Assembly (NCBI RefSeq): GCF_000325705.1 | Contig: NC_019904.1 | Coordinates: 2,668,001 to 2,732,000 of the forward strand | Source: Echinicola vietnamensis DSM 17526 | GTDB taxonomy: Bacteria; Bacteroidota; Bacteroidia; Cytophagales; Cyclobacteriaceae | Length of the DNA stretch: 64,000 nt | Direction of reading: 5' to 3' | Shown here: positions 33,950 through 43,340 of the stretch, one piece after another | How positions within the stretch are numbered: the first letter of the stretch is position 1 | How the letters are laid out: each line of letters opens with the position of its first letter | Notes under the pieces: model-generated | The model's database searches: none | Told to the model about the DNA's origin: nothing | The model's input: the letters and a program-made list of their open reading frames with translations, nothing else | Position numbers and translations under genes: made by a program

Positions 33950-35410
33950 TTATACGTTCAAGGTCCAGTCTCCTCGGTATTCCCGTTTGACAAACTGGTT
34001 GGCTTCATCGAAATTGGTAACCTTCATATTTGGTCCGTCCCATACAAGCTTGATTCCCCTGCCAGGATAGTCAAATCCGTTGTCTTCACGCGGTTTTCTG
34101 ATGTCATAGCTACGAATGGCAAGATTGCCCATCAGTACTGACTCCGTAAGTGGCCCGGCAATAGAGAAAGGAGAACTCAGTTCTTTGAACTCCTTGCTGC
34201 CATGTCCGGCTACGCAGGCTTTCACCCATTGGGCATAGTGACCATTGTCTCCATTTTCTACTCTTGGGATAGTTTTGGGGACCTTTTCACCATCTTCCCT
34301 GGAAGTGGGGAGCAGCATTGGGTTAATGCCATAGGTGGAACACATCATTTTGCCTTTGGTGCCTTCGATGATCACGCCATTTCCACCATCTCCCATTTGC
34401 TCGTTAGGGCCAAGTTCTTCTGGTCGGGTGGGTTGTATGCCGCCGTCCATCCAGTGGAATTCCAGGTCTTTTCCGCTAGGCATTTTAAATTTAAGGGTGA
34501 CATGGGAGGAAGGAGGACAGCCGTCAGGGAAATAGCCTCGTTGGAACTCGCCTACATAGACGGATCCTACGCTGCATTCCGCTTCCGTGGGGTAGCCCAG
34601 TCCGAGGGCCCTGAAAGGTGGCTCCATAATATGACAGGCCATGTCTCCAAGCGCACCTGTACCGTAATCCCACCATCCACGCCAGTTAAATGGAACGAGA
34701 TTGTCTACGTATTCTTTATATGGAGCAGTGCCCAGCCAAAGGTCCCAGTCCAGCTCTTTTGGGGGAGTGGTACCTTTTTCTGGCCATTTGATGCCTTGTG
34801 GCCATACGGGGCGATCTGTCCAGCACCATACCTTGGTCGCCTCTCCGATCAGTCCAGCATCGTACCATTCGACCATTCGGCGGACGCCATCTCCGGAGGA
34901 GCCTTGGTTGCCCATTTGCGTGACCACTTTGTATTTTTCGGCAGCTTCTGTGAGCATACGTGCTTCATAAATATCATGGGTCAGGGGCTTTTGCACGTAA
35001 ACATGCTTGCCCAGCTGCATGGCTGCCAAGGTGATGACGGCATGGTTGTGGTCTGGGGTGGATACCGTTACAGCATCAATGTTTTTATGCTCTTTTTCGA
35101 GAAGCTCCCGGAAGTCTTTGTAATATTTGGCTTTAGGGAAGCGCTCACGGGAAGTGGCTGCTCTTCTGTCGTCCACATCGCATAGATATCCGATTTCTGC
35201 ATGACCGCTTTGGTACATGGCGTTGATGTCGCTTTGGCCTTTTCCGCCAGCCCCGATACCTGCGATAACGATTTTGTCACTGGGAGCCGTGAAACCAGGG
35301 CCTCCCAATACATGTCTGGGGACCAGATAAAATCCAGCTGCAGCAGTGGCAGCGCCTTTCAAAAACGCTCTTCTGGAATTGCCAGATTGGAGTGGCTTTT
35401 GTTCTTTCAT
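33950..35410 (-). CDS. Gfo/Idh/MocA family oxidoreductase with Tat signal
   Basis: A 486-residue protein from the ATG at 35410 (MKEQKPLQSG). An upstream frame to 35461 adds no conserved sequence. A twin-arginine signal (SRRAFLKGAA) precedes the NAD-binding motif VIAGIGAGGKGQSD and the conserved VYVQKPLTHDI (the EKP-like catalytic segment). The C-terminal substrate domain is long, as in secreted Bacteroidetes members acting on sugars or glycosides (including oxidation-based deglycosylation). It is divergent from a GH20 hexosaminidase across 305 bp, which fits saccharide use. Confidence 0.9.
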   Translation of the reverse strand: MKEQKPLQSGNSRRAFLKGAATAAAGFYLVPRHVLGGPGFTAPSDKIVIAGIGAGGKGQSDINAMYQSGHAEIGYLCDVDDRRAATSRERFPKAKYYKDFRELLEKEHKNIDAVTVSTPDHNHAVITLAAMQLGKHVYVQKPLTHDIYEARMLTEAAEKYKVVTQMGNQGSSGDGVRRMVEWYDAGLIGEATKVWCWTDRPVWPQGIKWPEKGTTPPKELDWDLWLGTAPYKEYVDNLVPFNWRGWWDYGTGALGDMACHIMEPPFRALGLGYPTEAECSVGSVYVGEFQRGYFPDGCPPSSHVTLKFKMPSGKDLEFHWMDGGIQPTRPEELGPNEQMGDGGNGVIIEGTKGKMMCSTYGINPMLLPTSREDGEKVPKTIPRVENGDNGHYAQWVKACVAGHGSKEFKELSSPFSIAGPLTESVLMGNLAIRSYDIRKPREDNGFDYPGRGIKLVWDGPNMKVTNFDEANQFVKREYRGDWTLNV

Positions 35411-35715
35411 GGGTAATATTGTCGGTTGAAATTTTTTTTTGATAATTTTTAAGTCAATCAATTTATCAAAAACTTTTTTTACTTCCAGCTAAAATGTAGT
35501 TTTTCAGCCCAAATGGTTATATTTTCGGATGAATGGCGGTGTGTCTTACTGAAAATTACACGATATTTAGCCTTTACAATGTTGCTAAATCGTTAAATTA
35601 TTGTTTAGTGCATGTTTGTTGTGTTGGAAAAAGTTTCTTCAATCATTAAAATGTTTGGGTAAAATATTAGAAAAGTTAGACGTTTGTGAAAAGTTATTTA
35701 ATAAATATATATAAG

Positions 35716-37269
35716 ATGACAGTACATAAAATAGGCGGAATTTCAGTAGTGCTAATGATCTTGACCGTGATGTTTTCATGTGAGCCAGATCCCAAAATTT
35801 CAGCTGCTGCTTTGATTCCCTTGCCGGAGAAGGTGCATGAAGCAGAAGGTGCTTTTGAAATCAATAAGTCCACCAAGATACACGTGGCCCAGGATGCTGG
35901 AGAGATGCGTGGGGTGGCGGATTTTTTGGCCACATTGCTCAATCAGTCTACGGGATACAATATCCAGGTGGTCGACGAACTTCCGGAATCAGGGAATTAC
36001 ATTTCTTTGGGGCAGGAAGGTAGTGGAGAGGCGTATAAGCTTCATGTGCAAGACGATCATATTCAAGTGAAGGCAGGTTCTGCAGCGGGAGCTTTTTGGG
36101 CAGTACAGACCCTTCGGCAATTATTACCGTTAGCCATCGAGGAAAAAGGGCCGATTGAAGGAGTGTCCTGGAAGGTGCCAGCCGGGGAAATTGAAGATAA
36201 TCCTGTATACGCTTATCGGGGAAGCATGCTGGATGTTGCCAGGCATTTTTTTGATGTCAATGATGTGAAACGCTACATTGATTTGATGGCCATGTATAAA
36301 TTTAACTATCTGCACTTGCATTTGGCTGATGACCAGGGCTGGCGGATAGAGATCAAGTCTTGGCCAAAACTGACCGAAATTGGCGGTAGCACGGAAGTAG
36401 GCGGTGGCGAAGGAGGTTTTTATACCCAAGAAGAATACAAGGAAATCGTGCAGTATGCAAAGGAGCGGTTTATTACCATTGTGCCGGAAATCGACATGCC
36501 GGGACATACCAATGCGGCTTTGGCCTCATATCCTGAGCTCAATTGTGATGATGAAGCCCCAGAGTTGTATACAGGCATTGAAGTTGGGTTTAGTACACTA
36601 TGTACGGACAAGGAAGTCACTTATCAGTTTATCGATGATGTCGTGCGTGAACTGGTAGAAATGACCCCTGGGCCTTATATCCACATCGGTGGAGATGAGT
36701 CTCATGTGACGGCGTTGGAAGATTATATTCCGTTTATTGAGCAGGTGCAGGATATCGTGAATTCGTATGATAAACAGGCGATTGGCTGGGATGAAATAGC
36801 CCATGCGGCGTTGCGGCCTAGCACGACTGCCCAGTTTTGGGCCAAGGCAGAAAATGCCAAGATGGCTGTGGAGCAAGGTGCCAAGGTGCTCATGTCTCCG
36901 GCCACAAAGGCTTACCTGGATATGCAGTATGATTCCACCACACAGTTGGGCCTGCATTGGGCAGCGTATATAGAACTGGACAGTGCCTATATGTGGGAGC
37001 CTACTGAATTGGTGGAGGGCATCGGTAAGGATGATATTCTTGGCGTGGAAGCACCGCTGTGGACGGAGACCATTGAAAAGATGGATGATATCGAATACAT
37101 GGTGTTTCCCCGATTGATAGGGATCGCTGAGATTGCGTGGACGTCACCCGACAAGCGTAATTGGGATAGTTACAAGGATCGATTGCGCCAGCATACTGAA
37201 AGGCTGGAGGCATTGGAGGTAGATTATTATGCCTCGCCCTTGTTAAAAGAAAAGGAAATAGCAGAGTAA
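35716..37269 (+). CDS. beta-N-acetylhexosaminidase, GH20 lipoprotein
   Basis: A 517-residue glycoside hydrolase. The ATG at 35716 gives a lipoprotein signal ending VMFSC; an upstream GTG at 35686 is less likely. After an N-terminal GH20b domain (to about 150) comes the catalytic barrel. YNFNYLHLHL-type and DDQGWRIEIKSWP segments are present, and IHIGGDESHV carries the catalytic pair D327-E328. It releases terminal GlcNAc or GalNAc residues from glycans at the outer membrane or in the periplasm. It is divergent from the Gfo/Idh/MocA oxidoreductase. Confidence 0.94.
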   Translation: MTVHKIGGISVVLMILTVMFSCEPDPKISAAALIPLPEKVHEAEGAFEINKSTKIHVAQDAGEMRGVADFLATLLNQSTGYNIQVVDELPESGNYISLGQEGSGEAYKLHVQDDHIQVKAGSAAGAFWAVQTLRQLLPLAIEEKGPIEGVSWKVPAGEIEDNPVYAYRGSMLDVARHFFDVNDVKRYIDLMAMYKFNYLHLHLADDQGWRIEIKSWPKLTEIGGSTEVGGGEGGFYTQEEYKEIVQYAKERFITIVPEIDMPGHTNAALASYPELNCDDEAPELYTGIEVGFSTLCTDKEVTYQFIDDVVRELVEMTPGPYIHIGGDESHVTALEDYIPFIEQVQDIVNSYDKQAIGWDEIAHAALRPSTTAQFWAKAENAKMAVEQGAKVLMSPATKAYLDMQYDSTTQLGLHWAAYIELDSAYMWEPTELVEGIGKDDILGVEAPLWTETIEKMDDIEYMVFPRLIGIAEIAWTSPDKRNWDSYKDRLRQHTERLEALEVDYYASPLLKEKEIAE

Positions 37270-37279
37270 TAAACTAAAG

Positions 37280-37305
37280 GCCAGTGATGAACACTGGCTT
37301 TTATT
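37280..37305 (+). terminator. terminator of the GH20 gene
   Basis: A 7-bp stem GCCAGTG/CACTGGC (37280-37286 and 37292-37298) with a T-rich tail (TTTTATTTT), 10 bases after the stop codon. Confidence 0.8.
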
Positions 37306-37311
37306 TTGGTT

Positions 37312-37345
37312 AAAAAAAAGCGAAGTAGTTTTTAACTGCTTCGCT
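37312..37345 (-). terminator. terminator facing the metZ transcript
   Basis: A 12-bp stem AGCGAAGTAGTT/AACTGCTTCGCT (37319-37330 and 37334-37345, one G-U pair, 3-base loop). On the minus strand it is followed by eight T residues (the A-run at 37312-37319). It would end transcription from metZ, 93 bases after that gene's stop. Confidence 0.8.
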
Positions 37346-37438
37346 TCACTGATGTTTCTCACATGAAAACAGGTTGTGTTTTCATGATGGGTTGACTTTT
37401 TATGCAGAAAGTTTCCCAGGACAGGTAGGCTGAAAACC

Positions 37439-38614
37439 TTATTTTGATCTTTCCAAAGCCCTTTCGATGTCGGCAATGATGTCGTCGTGGTGTTCCAGTC
37501 CGGCAGAAAGCCTGATCAAGCCTGGCAGAATTCCTACACGCTGCCGTTCTTCTTCCGTTAGTTTGCTGTGCGTAGTGGAGGCAGGGTGGGTGATGATACT
37601 TCGGGTATCTCCCAAGTTGGCCGTGACGGTGATCATTTGCAACTCATCAATAAACCGCTGCGCCCGCTCGATTCCGCCTTTCAGGGTGAGCGTGACAATG
37701 CCGCCACCATGTTTCATTTGCTTCTTAGCAAGGTCATGTTGCGGATGGCTTTTTAGGAAAGGGTATTTTACAAACTCTAGCTCCTTGTTGTCCTGGAAAT
37801 AAGAGGCTACTGCCAAGGCATTGGCGCAGTGTCTTTCCATTCTGATGGCGAGTGTTTCCATGCTTCGTGAAAGGATCCAGGCATTGAAAGGAGAAATCGA
37901 TGGGCCTGTGTGACGGGTGAAGAACTGCACTTCCTTGATCAATTCTTGCTTACCAAGGATCAGTCCGCCCAAAACACGGCCTTGACCGTCAATATATTTC
38001 GTGGCGCTGTGGGCCACAATGTCTGCTCCCCATTTGGCAGGCTGCTGGAGGTAAGGCGTCGCAAAGCAATTGTCCACCACAAGGATCAAGTTATGGGCTT
38101 TGGCAAATTTCCCGATCCACTCCAAGTCGATTACTTCCAGGCCAGGGTTCGAAGGGGTTTCGATAAACAGCATCTTGGTGTTGGGCTTTACGAGCTTGTC
38201 CCAGTTTTCGATATCTGAAATATCTCCATACGTAGACGTAATGCCCCATTTCGGAAATACCCTTGTCAGCAGCTGGTGGGTAGAACCAAACAGGGACCTG
38301 GATGCGAGGATATGGTCACCTTGCTCAAGAAGAGAGGCCATGCTGCCAAACATTGCCGCCATTCCGGATGCCGTGGCGATGCCGTCCTCTGTGCCTTCCA
38401 CTGCACATACTTTTTCGATCAGATCGGAGCTGTTGGGGTTGGCATAGCGGGAATAAATGTTTCCGGGGATTTCCTCAGCAAACATCTGCCGTGCTTCCTC
38501 GGCACTGTCAAATGTAAAGCTGGAGGTCATGTAAATGGGTGCAGAATGTTCCCGTTGGTTGGATTTGGAAGACGCAATCCTGACGGCTTCCGTTTCAAAA
38601 TGCTTATTGGACAT
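37439..38614 (-). CDS. metZ: O-succinylhomoserine sulfhydrylase-type PLP enzyme
   Basis: A 391-residue Cys/Met-metabolism PLP enzyme. The cofactor lysine is in HSATKYIDGQGRVLGG. YSRYANPNSS and ASGMAAMF are family segments, and RLSAGLEHHDDII ends the protein. The SATKYIDGQGR form is typical of O-succinylhomoserine sulfhydrylases, which make homocysteine directly from sulfide. Methionine gamma-lyase or cystathionine gamma-synthase are alternatives. A SAM-I riboswitch lies upstream and supports a role in methionine synthesis. A 44-codon ORF overlaps its start by 11 bases. Confidence 0.88.
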   Translation of the reverse strand: MSNKHFETEAVRIASSKSNQREHSAPIYMTSSFTFDSAEEARQMFAEEIPGNIYSRYANPNSSDLIEKVCAVEGTEDGIATASGMAAMFGSMASLLEQGDHILASRSLFGSTHQLLTRVFPKWGITSTYGDISDIENWDKLVKPNTKMLFIETPSNPGLEVIDLEWIGKFAKAHNLILVVDNCFATPYLQQPAKWGADIVAHSATKYIDGQGRVLGGLILGKQELIKEVQFFTRHTGPSISPFNAWILSRSMETLAIRMERHCANALAVASYFQDNKELEFVKYPFLKSHPQHDLAKKQMKHGGGIVTLTLKGGIERAQRFIDELQMITVTANLGDTRSIITHPASTTHSKLTEEERQRVGILPGLIRLSAGLEHHDDIIADIERALERSK

Positions 38615-38738
38615 GGTATTTAATATCTTTCAGTTTTTGATTCAATGATTTTGCGTAACAATAGAGAAGCTGCATGGCATAGGCCAATGAAATCCGGTAA
38701 GGGATGAGAAAAAAGCGGTGAAAAGGTAGATTGGTCAT
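38604..38738 (-). CDS. 44-residue leader ORF between SAM riboswitch and metZ
   Basis: ATG at 38738, nine bases after the 3' arm of riboswitch helix P1, and a TAA at 38606-38604 that lies inside the metZ start region, overlapping metZ by 11 bases. The translation begins MTNLPFHRFFLIPYRISLAY and continues with a mixed hydrophobic and basic stretch ending KDIKYHVQ. There is no other obvious ribosome entry site for metZ, so termination here may feed ribosomes to the metZ ATG. It is too short for a family match; its position is the main evidence. Confidence 0.5.
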   Translation of the reverse strand: MTNLPFHRFFLIPYRISLAYAMQLLYCYAKSLNQKLKDIKYHVQ

Positions 38739-38746
38739 AATGTCTA

Positions 38747-38853
38747 ATTTATAGTTCCCTCAATTTTTTTGGGCAGGTATTGGCACCTTTTCGCTGTCTC
38801 GAATGGTTGCCAGAGGGTCGCAGAGCCTGGTCTCTCGCCTCTTCTGTATAAAT
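38747..38853 (-). promoter_or_regulatory. SAM-I (S-box) riboswitch
   Basis: On the minus strand a 107-base aptamer runs from 38853 to 38747. P1 is ATTTATA/TATAAAT (perfect 7 bp). Between the arms are the conserved S-box blocks: AGAGGCGAGAGACCAGGCTC, then GCGACC, CTGGCAACC and AAGGTGCCAAT. The order and spacing match SAM-I aptamers. Bound SAM should stabilise P1. No terminator hairpin follows. The first start codon is nine bases beyond P1, so control is probably at translation. The regulated gene is metZ, with the leader ORF in between. Confidence 0.9.
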
Positions 38854-38935
38854 CAGTTTCCTGAAGTCATGCAAAGTAACATCAGCACAGTTGATTTTCC
38901 AAACTATTTGGCTTTTCAGTAGGCAAGATGAGCGA

Positions 38936-39610
38936 TTAAGGAATGTGCGGGGCAAGCATCTCTGCCCAGCCGTCGTAGCCGAGTTTGGTCATGTGCAGGC
39001 TGTCCTGCAGGAATAGCTCAGGCTTTGGTTTTCCTTCACTGTTAAGGGCGACGTCCCAGACATTGACGTAGGATACCCCTCCGGTTTTGTCTGCATACAC
39101 CTCTAAAAGACGGTTTAAGGTTTCGTATTCTTCTTTCAACTGCCACCTGGAAGGGCTCGGTTTTGGGCTGATCAGGACGATTTCTGTTTCAGGAAGTTCC
39201 GCCTGCAGCTTACCCACTAATTTTTGCATGGTCTTCAGGATGGCTACAGGCGTTTTGCCACTTGCCAGGTCATTGTCCCCTTCATAGATAAACACTTTGT
39301 GCGGGTGGTACCGGATGATCAGTTCTTGGGCATAATGAAGTAATTCAAATGTCTGTGATCCGCCAAAACCCGTGTTGACCACGGTGACTTCTGGAAAATA
39401 GCTGCCGATGTCTTTCCACATTCTTACACTGGAACTTCCCGTAAAAAGGTAAATGTCGCCAGGTGGAACTGGGGTGTCAGAAACGATCTGATCGACTTCT
39501 TCTTGAAATTTAACGGGATTATCCTGGGCGAAAGCTGTCTGAATGAGTCCTGTCATTAGTAAGCTGCATAAAACGCAAAGGAATCGGAGATGGGAACGTG
39601 AGATGGTCAT
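38936..39610 (-). CDS. secreted SGNH/GDSL hydrolase
   Basis: A 224-residue protein from the ATG at 39610 (MTISRSHLRF), which gives a signal peptide cleaved near QTAFAQD. An open frame back to 39820 lacks family features. SGNH blocks are present: the nucleophile serine in TGSSSVRMW, Gly in NTGFGGS, Asn in YEGDNDLASG and the Asp/His pair in DSLHMTKLGY. Members remove acetyl or acyl groups from sugars or lipids. The metZ riboswitch region follows its stop by 80 bases. Confidence 0.88.
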   Translation of the reverse strand: MTISRSHLRFLCVLCSLLMTGLIQTAFAQDNPVKFQEEVDQIVSDTPVPPGDIYLFTGSSSVRMWKDIGSYFPEVTVVNTGFGGSQTFELLHYAQELIIRYHPHKVFIYEGDNDLASGKTPVAILKTMQKLVGKLQAELPETEIVLISPKPSPSRWQLKEEYETLNRLLEVYADKTGGVSYVNVWDVALNSEGKPKPELFLQDSLHMTKLGYDGWAEMLAPHIP

Positions 39611-39951
39611 TTTAATGGGATGGTTTCTTTGATGGTTTGTGATGTAAATAACTAAAAATATTGGAAAAGGAGAAATGGTAGGTAAACTGAAAGTGGTGTG
39701 CTGTAAGTTTTCATTTCTGAACACATTTCCGTACACATGAAGGACTTGTTCGTTTTTTGGGCAGCGCCTTTTACACGTTATGTGGGTTGCAGTAAAGTTT
39801 TTTTTGACCCAAAATACCATTGATTGGTGGCAGGATTGGCCGATTTCGTCACTTTAATTATGGGATACACCCTGTGGCCGGTAATTTCATTGAAGAGTTG
39901 CTCGTTTTTTGAGCAAAGGTGAAGGGAATTATCAAATGAAATCTAGTGTCC
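39611..39951. other. intergenic region, no gene seen
   Basis: A 341-bp divergent region between the SGNH hydrolase and DUF4407 genes. It must hold both promoters. A small hairpin TGCTC/GAGCA with a T-rich loop lies near 39897-39914. No ORF with coding character was found. Confidence 0.6.
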
Positions 39952-41088
39952 ATGGAGAAAATGAAAGCATTCTTTTGGTTTTGCAGTGGGGCCAATATTG
40001 CCATTCTAAAGAAATGTCCCACCGAGACTAATAAATATGTAGGAATCGGTGGGACGGTGTTCTTTACAGGAGTGCTCGCCGCATTGTCCGCAGGGTATGC
40101 GCTGTATACGGTTTTTGAAAGTTGGTACTGGGCAGTGGCTTTTGGAGCAGTGTGGGGTGTTATGATATTTAACTTGGATCGTTTTATCGTTTCGAGTATG
40201 CGAAAAAAGGAACGTTTTTGGGCCGAATGGAAACTGGCCTTTCCACGTCTTTTGCTTGCTGTTTTTTTGGCCTTGGTGATTTCCAAGCCTTTGGAGTTGA
40301 AGATTTTTGAAAAGGAGATTGATCAAAAAGTAAGTGAGCAGAAGGTGCTGGAGATGCAGGAGGCAAAGGATAATTTGGAAATGGCTTATCCTGAAATTGC
40401 CCGCTTGAAGACTGAAAACGAACAATTGCGAGATGAAATTGCCGCAAAAGCAGCATTCCGCGACCAGCTCCAAGAGGAGTATGATGCCGAACGTTTCGGA
40501 GTGAAAACACCGGGAACTACGGGCATTGTGGGACTGGGGGTTAACGCCGAAAAGAAAGAGCAGCAATTGGATGCGGCCCAGCGTGATTTGGAGCAATTGC
40601 AGGAAAGGAATTGGGTGAAAATTGATGAACATGAGCGGGAAATGGCAGCGGTAATGGCGCGAAAGCAGGAAGTGTTTGAGCAACAGCAAGCGGCTATTGA
40701 TCAATATGATGGTTTAGCCGCGCGAATCCATGCCTTGTCGCAGTTGACCTCGGAGAGTCAAGCGGTATATTGGGCCAATATTTTTATCATGTTACTTTTT
40801 GTGGCGATGGAAGCGGCTCCGGTTATGGTGAAATTAATGGCTGGAAAAGGGCCGTATGATGAGGTGCTGGACCAATCTGAAAGTGCGGTAAGTGTGTATG
40901 CCAAAGAAAGGAAATACAAAAACGAGGAAGAGAGTACGCGGAGAGTAGAGGTGTTTGACAAAACGATAAGTTCTGAGACCGCAGCTAAAATCCAAAAGAA
41001 GCTCCACCGTGATGAGCTGATTACCAGAGCGGAGATGGAGCTTTTGGAAAGAAGACTCGGAGAGATGGAGCAGGGTGTAGAAGGTTAG
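39952..41088 (+). CDS. DUF4407 membrane/coiled-coil protein
   Basis: A 378-residue protein from the ATG at 39952 (MEKMKAFFWF); a GTG lies six bases earlier. The N-terminus matches DUF4407: FCSGANIAILKKCPTE, then two membrane helices, NLDRFIVSS and a third helix ending ISKPLELKIF. A long coiled coil (about 120-260) loops out, and a fourth helix (WANIFIMLLFVAMEAAPVMVKL) returns to the membrane, followed by a charged tail. The family is of unknown function and found mostly in Bacteroidetes. Confidence 0.88.
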   Translation: MEKMKAFFWFCSGANIAILKKCPTETNKYVGIGGTVFFTGVLAALSAGYALYTVFESWYWAVAFGAVWGVMIFNLDRFIVSSMRKKERFWAEWKLAFPRLLLAVFLALVISKPLELKIFEKEIDQKVSEQKVLEMQEAKDNLEMAYPEIARLKTENEQLRDEIAAKAAFRDQLQEEYDAERFGVKTPGTTGIVGLGVNAEKKEQQLDAAQRDLEQLQERNWVKIDEHEREMAAVMARKQEVFEQQQAAIDQYDGLAARIHALSQLTSESQAVYWANIFIMLLFVAMEAAPVMVKLMAGKGPYDEVLDQSESAVSVYAKERKYKNEEESTRRVEVFDKTISSETAAKIQKKLHRDELITRAEMELLERRLGEMEQGVEG

Positions 41089-41121
41089 GAGGACAAAGGG
41101 GCCATGCCCCCTCTTTTGCGT

Positions 41122-41904
41122 TTATAAATTGGCCGTCCGCAGGTTGTTTGGAGTGGACTTTCGTGCGATGCCTTCAAGTCGATCCATCACTTGCGGGATG
41201 GATTTCCATTCAGTCAGGTTAATGATAAATACTACCCAGCCAAATAATTTCCCGGGGTTGGCGATTTTGTCTCCTATCCGGTAGATGGCTTGATCGCGGA
41301 CCGAAAGGCATTGGTTGGTGTCTGGGGCAATGCGGTATTCCTGAGCAAATTCCCATGCTCCGTCCCTGGCAATTTGGATGCTGAAATTAAGCAGGAGTTC
41401 ATCTTTCCCATCTGCCAATTGAATCAAAAAACCAAATAAAGGTGAGATGATGGAAAGATTGGTTTTGACACCGTCGACCATGCTGGCTAAAATGATGTTT
41501 ATTTTGTCAAAGTCTTCTTTTATGTCTTCTAACTGTCCACCTCCCATGGTCACGACTGTGGCGATGCCGAGGTCAAGGTTGATGTGAGCGTTTATGCCCA
41601 ATAGGAGGTGTTGGAGGATGACTTTGCCGGTTTTTTCGCTTGTTTCGAAAGCGCACAGCCAACTTTTACTAGTGGGGTCATTTGACAAATAATGATCATA
41701 GGCGTCAAAAAAACGCTGCGCAAAATTTATGTCAAGCCGTTCCATACGGGCATTATCTTCAAATTCTCCACGGTCAATCCCTTCTTTTATCCTTTTGGTA
41801 ACTTGTCTGTACAAAATTGCAAAGTAGCCAATCCGGCTTTTTTTGCTGCTGCAATCCGCTACAATCAAATCCATTCTGGCGATAACTTCTTCTAAAGAGG
41901 ACAT
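41122..41904 (-). CDS. DUF5995 family protein
   Basis: A 260-residue soluble helical protein. The conserved segment LLLGINAHINLDLGIATV identifies DUF5995, along with FAILYRQVTKRIKEG near the N-terminus. Histidines in LLLGINAHIN and aspartates nearby could bind a metal, but no activity is established. It is convergent with the DUF4407 gene across a 33-base gap. Confidence 0.8.
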   Translation of the reverse strand: MSSLEEVIARMDLIVADCSSKKSRIGYFAILYRQVTKRIKEGIDRGEFEDNARMERLDINFAQRFFDAYDHYLSNDPTSKSWLCAFETSEKTGKVILQHLLLGINAHINLDLGIATVVTMGGGQLEDIKEDFDKINIILASMVDGVKTNLSIISPLFGFLIQLADGKDELLLNFSIQIARDGAWEFAQEYRIAPDTNQCLSVRDQAIYRIGDKIANPGKLFGWVVFIINLTEWKSIPQVMDRLEGIARKSTPNNLRTANL

Positions 41905-42307
41905 TGGCGAAAAATCAGTTTAATAAGTGTGTTTTTTATTAAGTTAATAAAATTATTGATGTATTTGGGTAATGTTTGGCCGGTTAGTGGTGTTTTGTGC
42001 AAGTGGCATATGGTGTGTGATGGTTTGGGGAAAGTTAAAAGAAGATTAAGATGATATGGCGTTTTATGTGAAAAAAGAATTTAATCGTTTTAGTGTAGTA
42101 TAAAGAGGTTTTGTTGTATTTCGACAGAAGAAAAAAGAGTTCTAGATTAAGAAACCGAACGATTGATCGGGGAAATTATTTTTGGCTTTTTATTGTTATC
42201 AAAAATATTTTTACTAAGTTTAAAGAAGTTTTGGTTCTAAAAACGAGGATTAAGTTCCTTTTTTCCAAAATATATACGGCTGTTAGTCAGTTAAAATAAA
42301 CCCATTC

Positions 42308-42339
42308 GAGGAATCTCTGCAAGGATTCCTCTTTTTTTT
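42308..42339 (+). terminator. strong intrinsic terminator with no upstream gene
   Basis: Stem GAGGAATC/GATTCCTC (42308-42315 and 42324-42331, 8-base loop) followed by eight T residues (42332-42339). On the plus strand no protein gene precedes it for over 1.2 kb; the last plus-strand gene ends at 41088. It may end an unannotated small RNA. Confidence 0.8.
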
Positions 42340-43051
42340 GTCTTTTTTTAAACCGGTTTTTCTGCTTAATGCATAAAAAGTTAAAATATAGACCTTTTTT
42401 TAAACCGATTTTATTGGTTTTTGCAATTTAGTTAATTGATATACCGTGTGTTTTGACCCTTTTGAGTGTAAGTGTCAGTTTTTTAGTGTTTTAAGGTTTT
42501 TTTTGGCGTCTCGATCGGTTTGGTGGCGTGTAGATGATCATGAAAAAGTTTTTGTTAACCCATTGTTAAGAAATTGTTTTGGGTGCGCTGGAAGTCATGG
42601 AGTCATCTTTGGAGTTTGGAGGCATTCATCTGAACGGTGAAGCCTCGATCGAAGGCGGATGAATATCGGGCGGTTTTGCTCGCCTATTAAACTTCGTATG
42701 GACAGGGCGTGTCCGCGCCAAGTGTCCTGGGTACAGCCTCAATTTGTCTCAGGATGCTTAGGAAAATTGATCCTTTTACAAAATGTCAGCGGCACGGATA
42801 ATTCTTGCCCCTTATGAAAATTCCTTTGCTAAAATTTCTCCTGCCAGGTGCTCAAAAAATAATGCTTATCACTCATGAACAACATCCTCTGATTTTCCAC
42901 TCTGTTTATAATACATGGATTATAGTTTTTTTGTATAAAGTGATGTCTGAAAATTGCCGATTGATTGGATGATATTTTATGGGCCAAGCGGAAAAGTTGG
43001 GGACTGCCAGTTTTACTTAATGGCAAAATCACGGATAAATAAACATGCCAC

Positions 43052-43100
43052 AACGTCCCAAAGGGGCGACACATTCTTAGCCATGGGTGAGGCCCCTGGT
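43052..43100. repeat. REP-like intergenic repeat element
   Basis: CGTCCCAAAGGGGCGACACA followed by CCATGGGTGAGGCCCCTGG forms adjacent short palindromes. This wording (CGTCCC..GGGGCGAC, then CCATGGGTGA) resembles dispersed elements seen between genes in several Bacteroidetes. Only one copy is in this window, so the repeat status rests on recollection of that pattern. Confidence 0.45.
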
Positions 43101-43310
43101 AGATTTGCCCATCCAACGTTTTCTGTTTTAGCCGCATTGACTGTCCTATTCCCCACAACTTTCCGCTAAAACCCATTCGTGCGGATAGAGGAAAACCATC
43201 ATTTTTAACGGTTTGAAATTTTCAGTCATAAGAACATGTCCACATTCATCCCCCCTAGAAATATGGCTTGATCCTCTTTTGTACATGACGGTTAAATATA
43301 TAGAAAACAC

Positions 43311-43340
43311 CAAAGCCATCCGTTGTGGTGGATGGCTTTG
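43311..43340 (-). terminator. terminator of the 43.4-44.6 kb oxidoreductase gene
   Basis: A perfect 11-bp stem CAAAGCCATCC/GGATGGCTTTG (43311-43321 and 43330-43340, 8-base loop), 44 bases after the stop of the minus-strand gene. The minus-strand tail is GTGTTTTC, a weak T-run. Confidence 0.7.

Noticed and set aside
34202..35185. Long plus-strand open frame (327 codons)
   Set aside because: It lies fully antisense to the Gfo/Idh/MocA gene, which has clear family motifs; the plus frame has none.
42111..42299. Plus-strand open frame starting at TTG before the orphan terminator
   Set aside because: Lys/Arg- and Phe-rich composition as expected from AT-rich noncoding DNA, and no start context; a small RNA is more likely.
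42829..43176. Minus-strand open frame of 115 codons
   Set aside because: It translates the REP-like element and flanking AT-rich DNA; no coding character.
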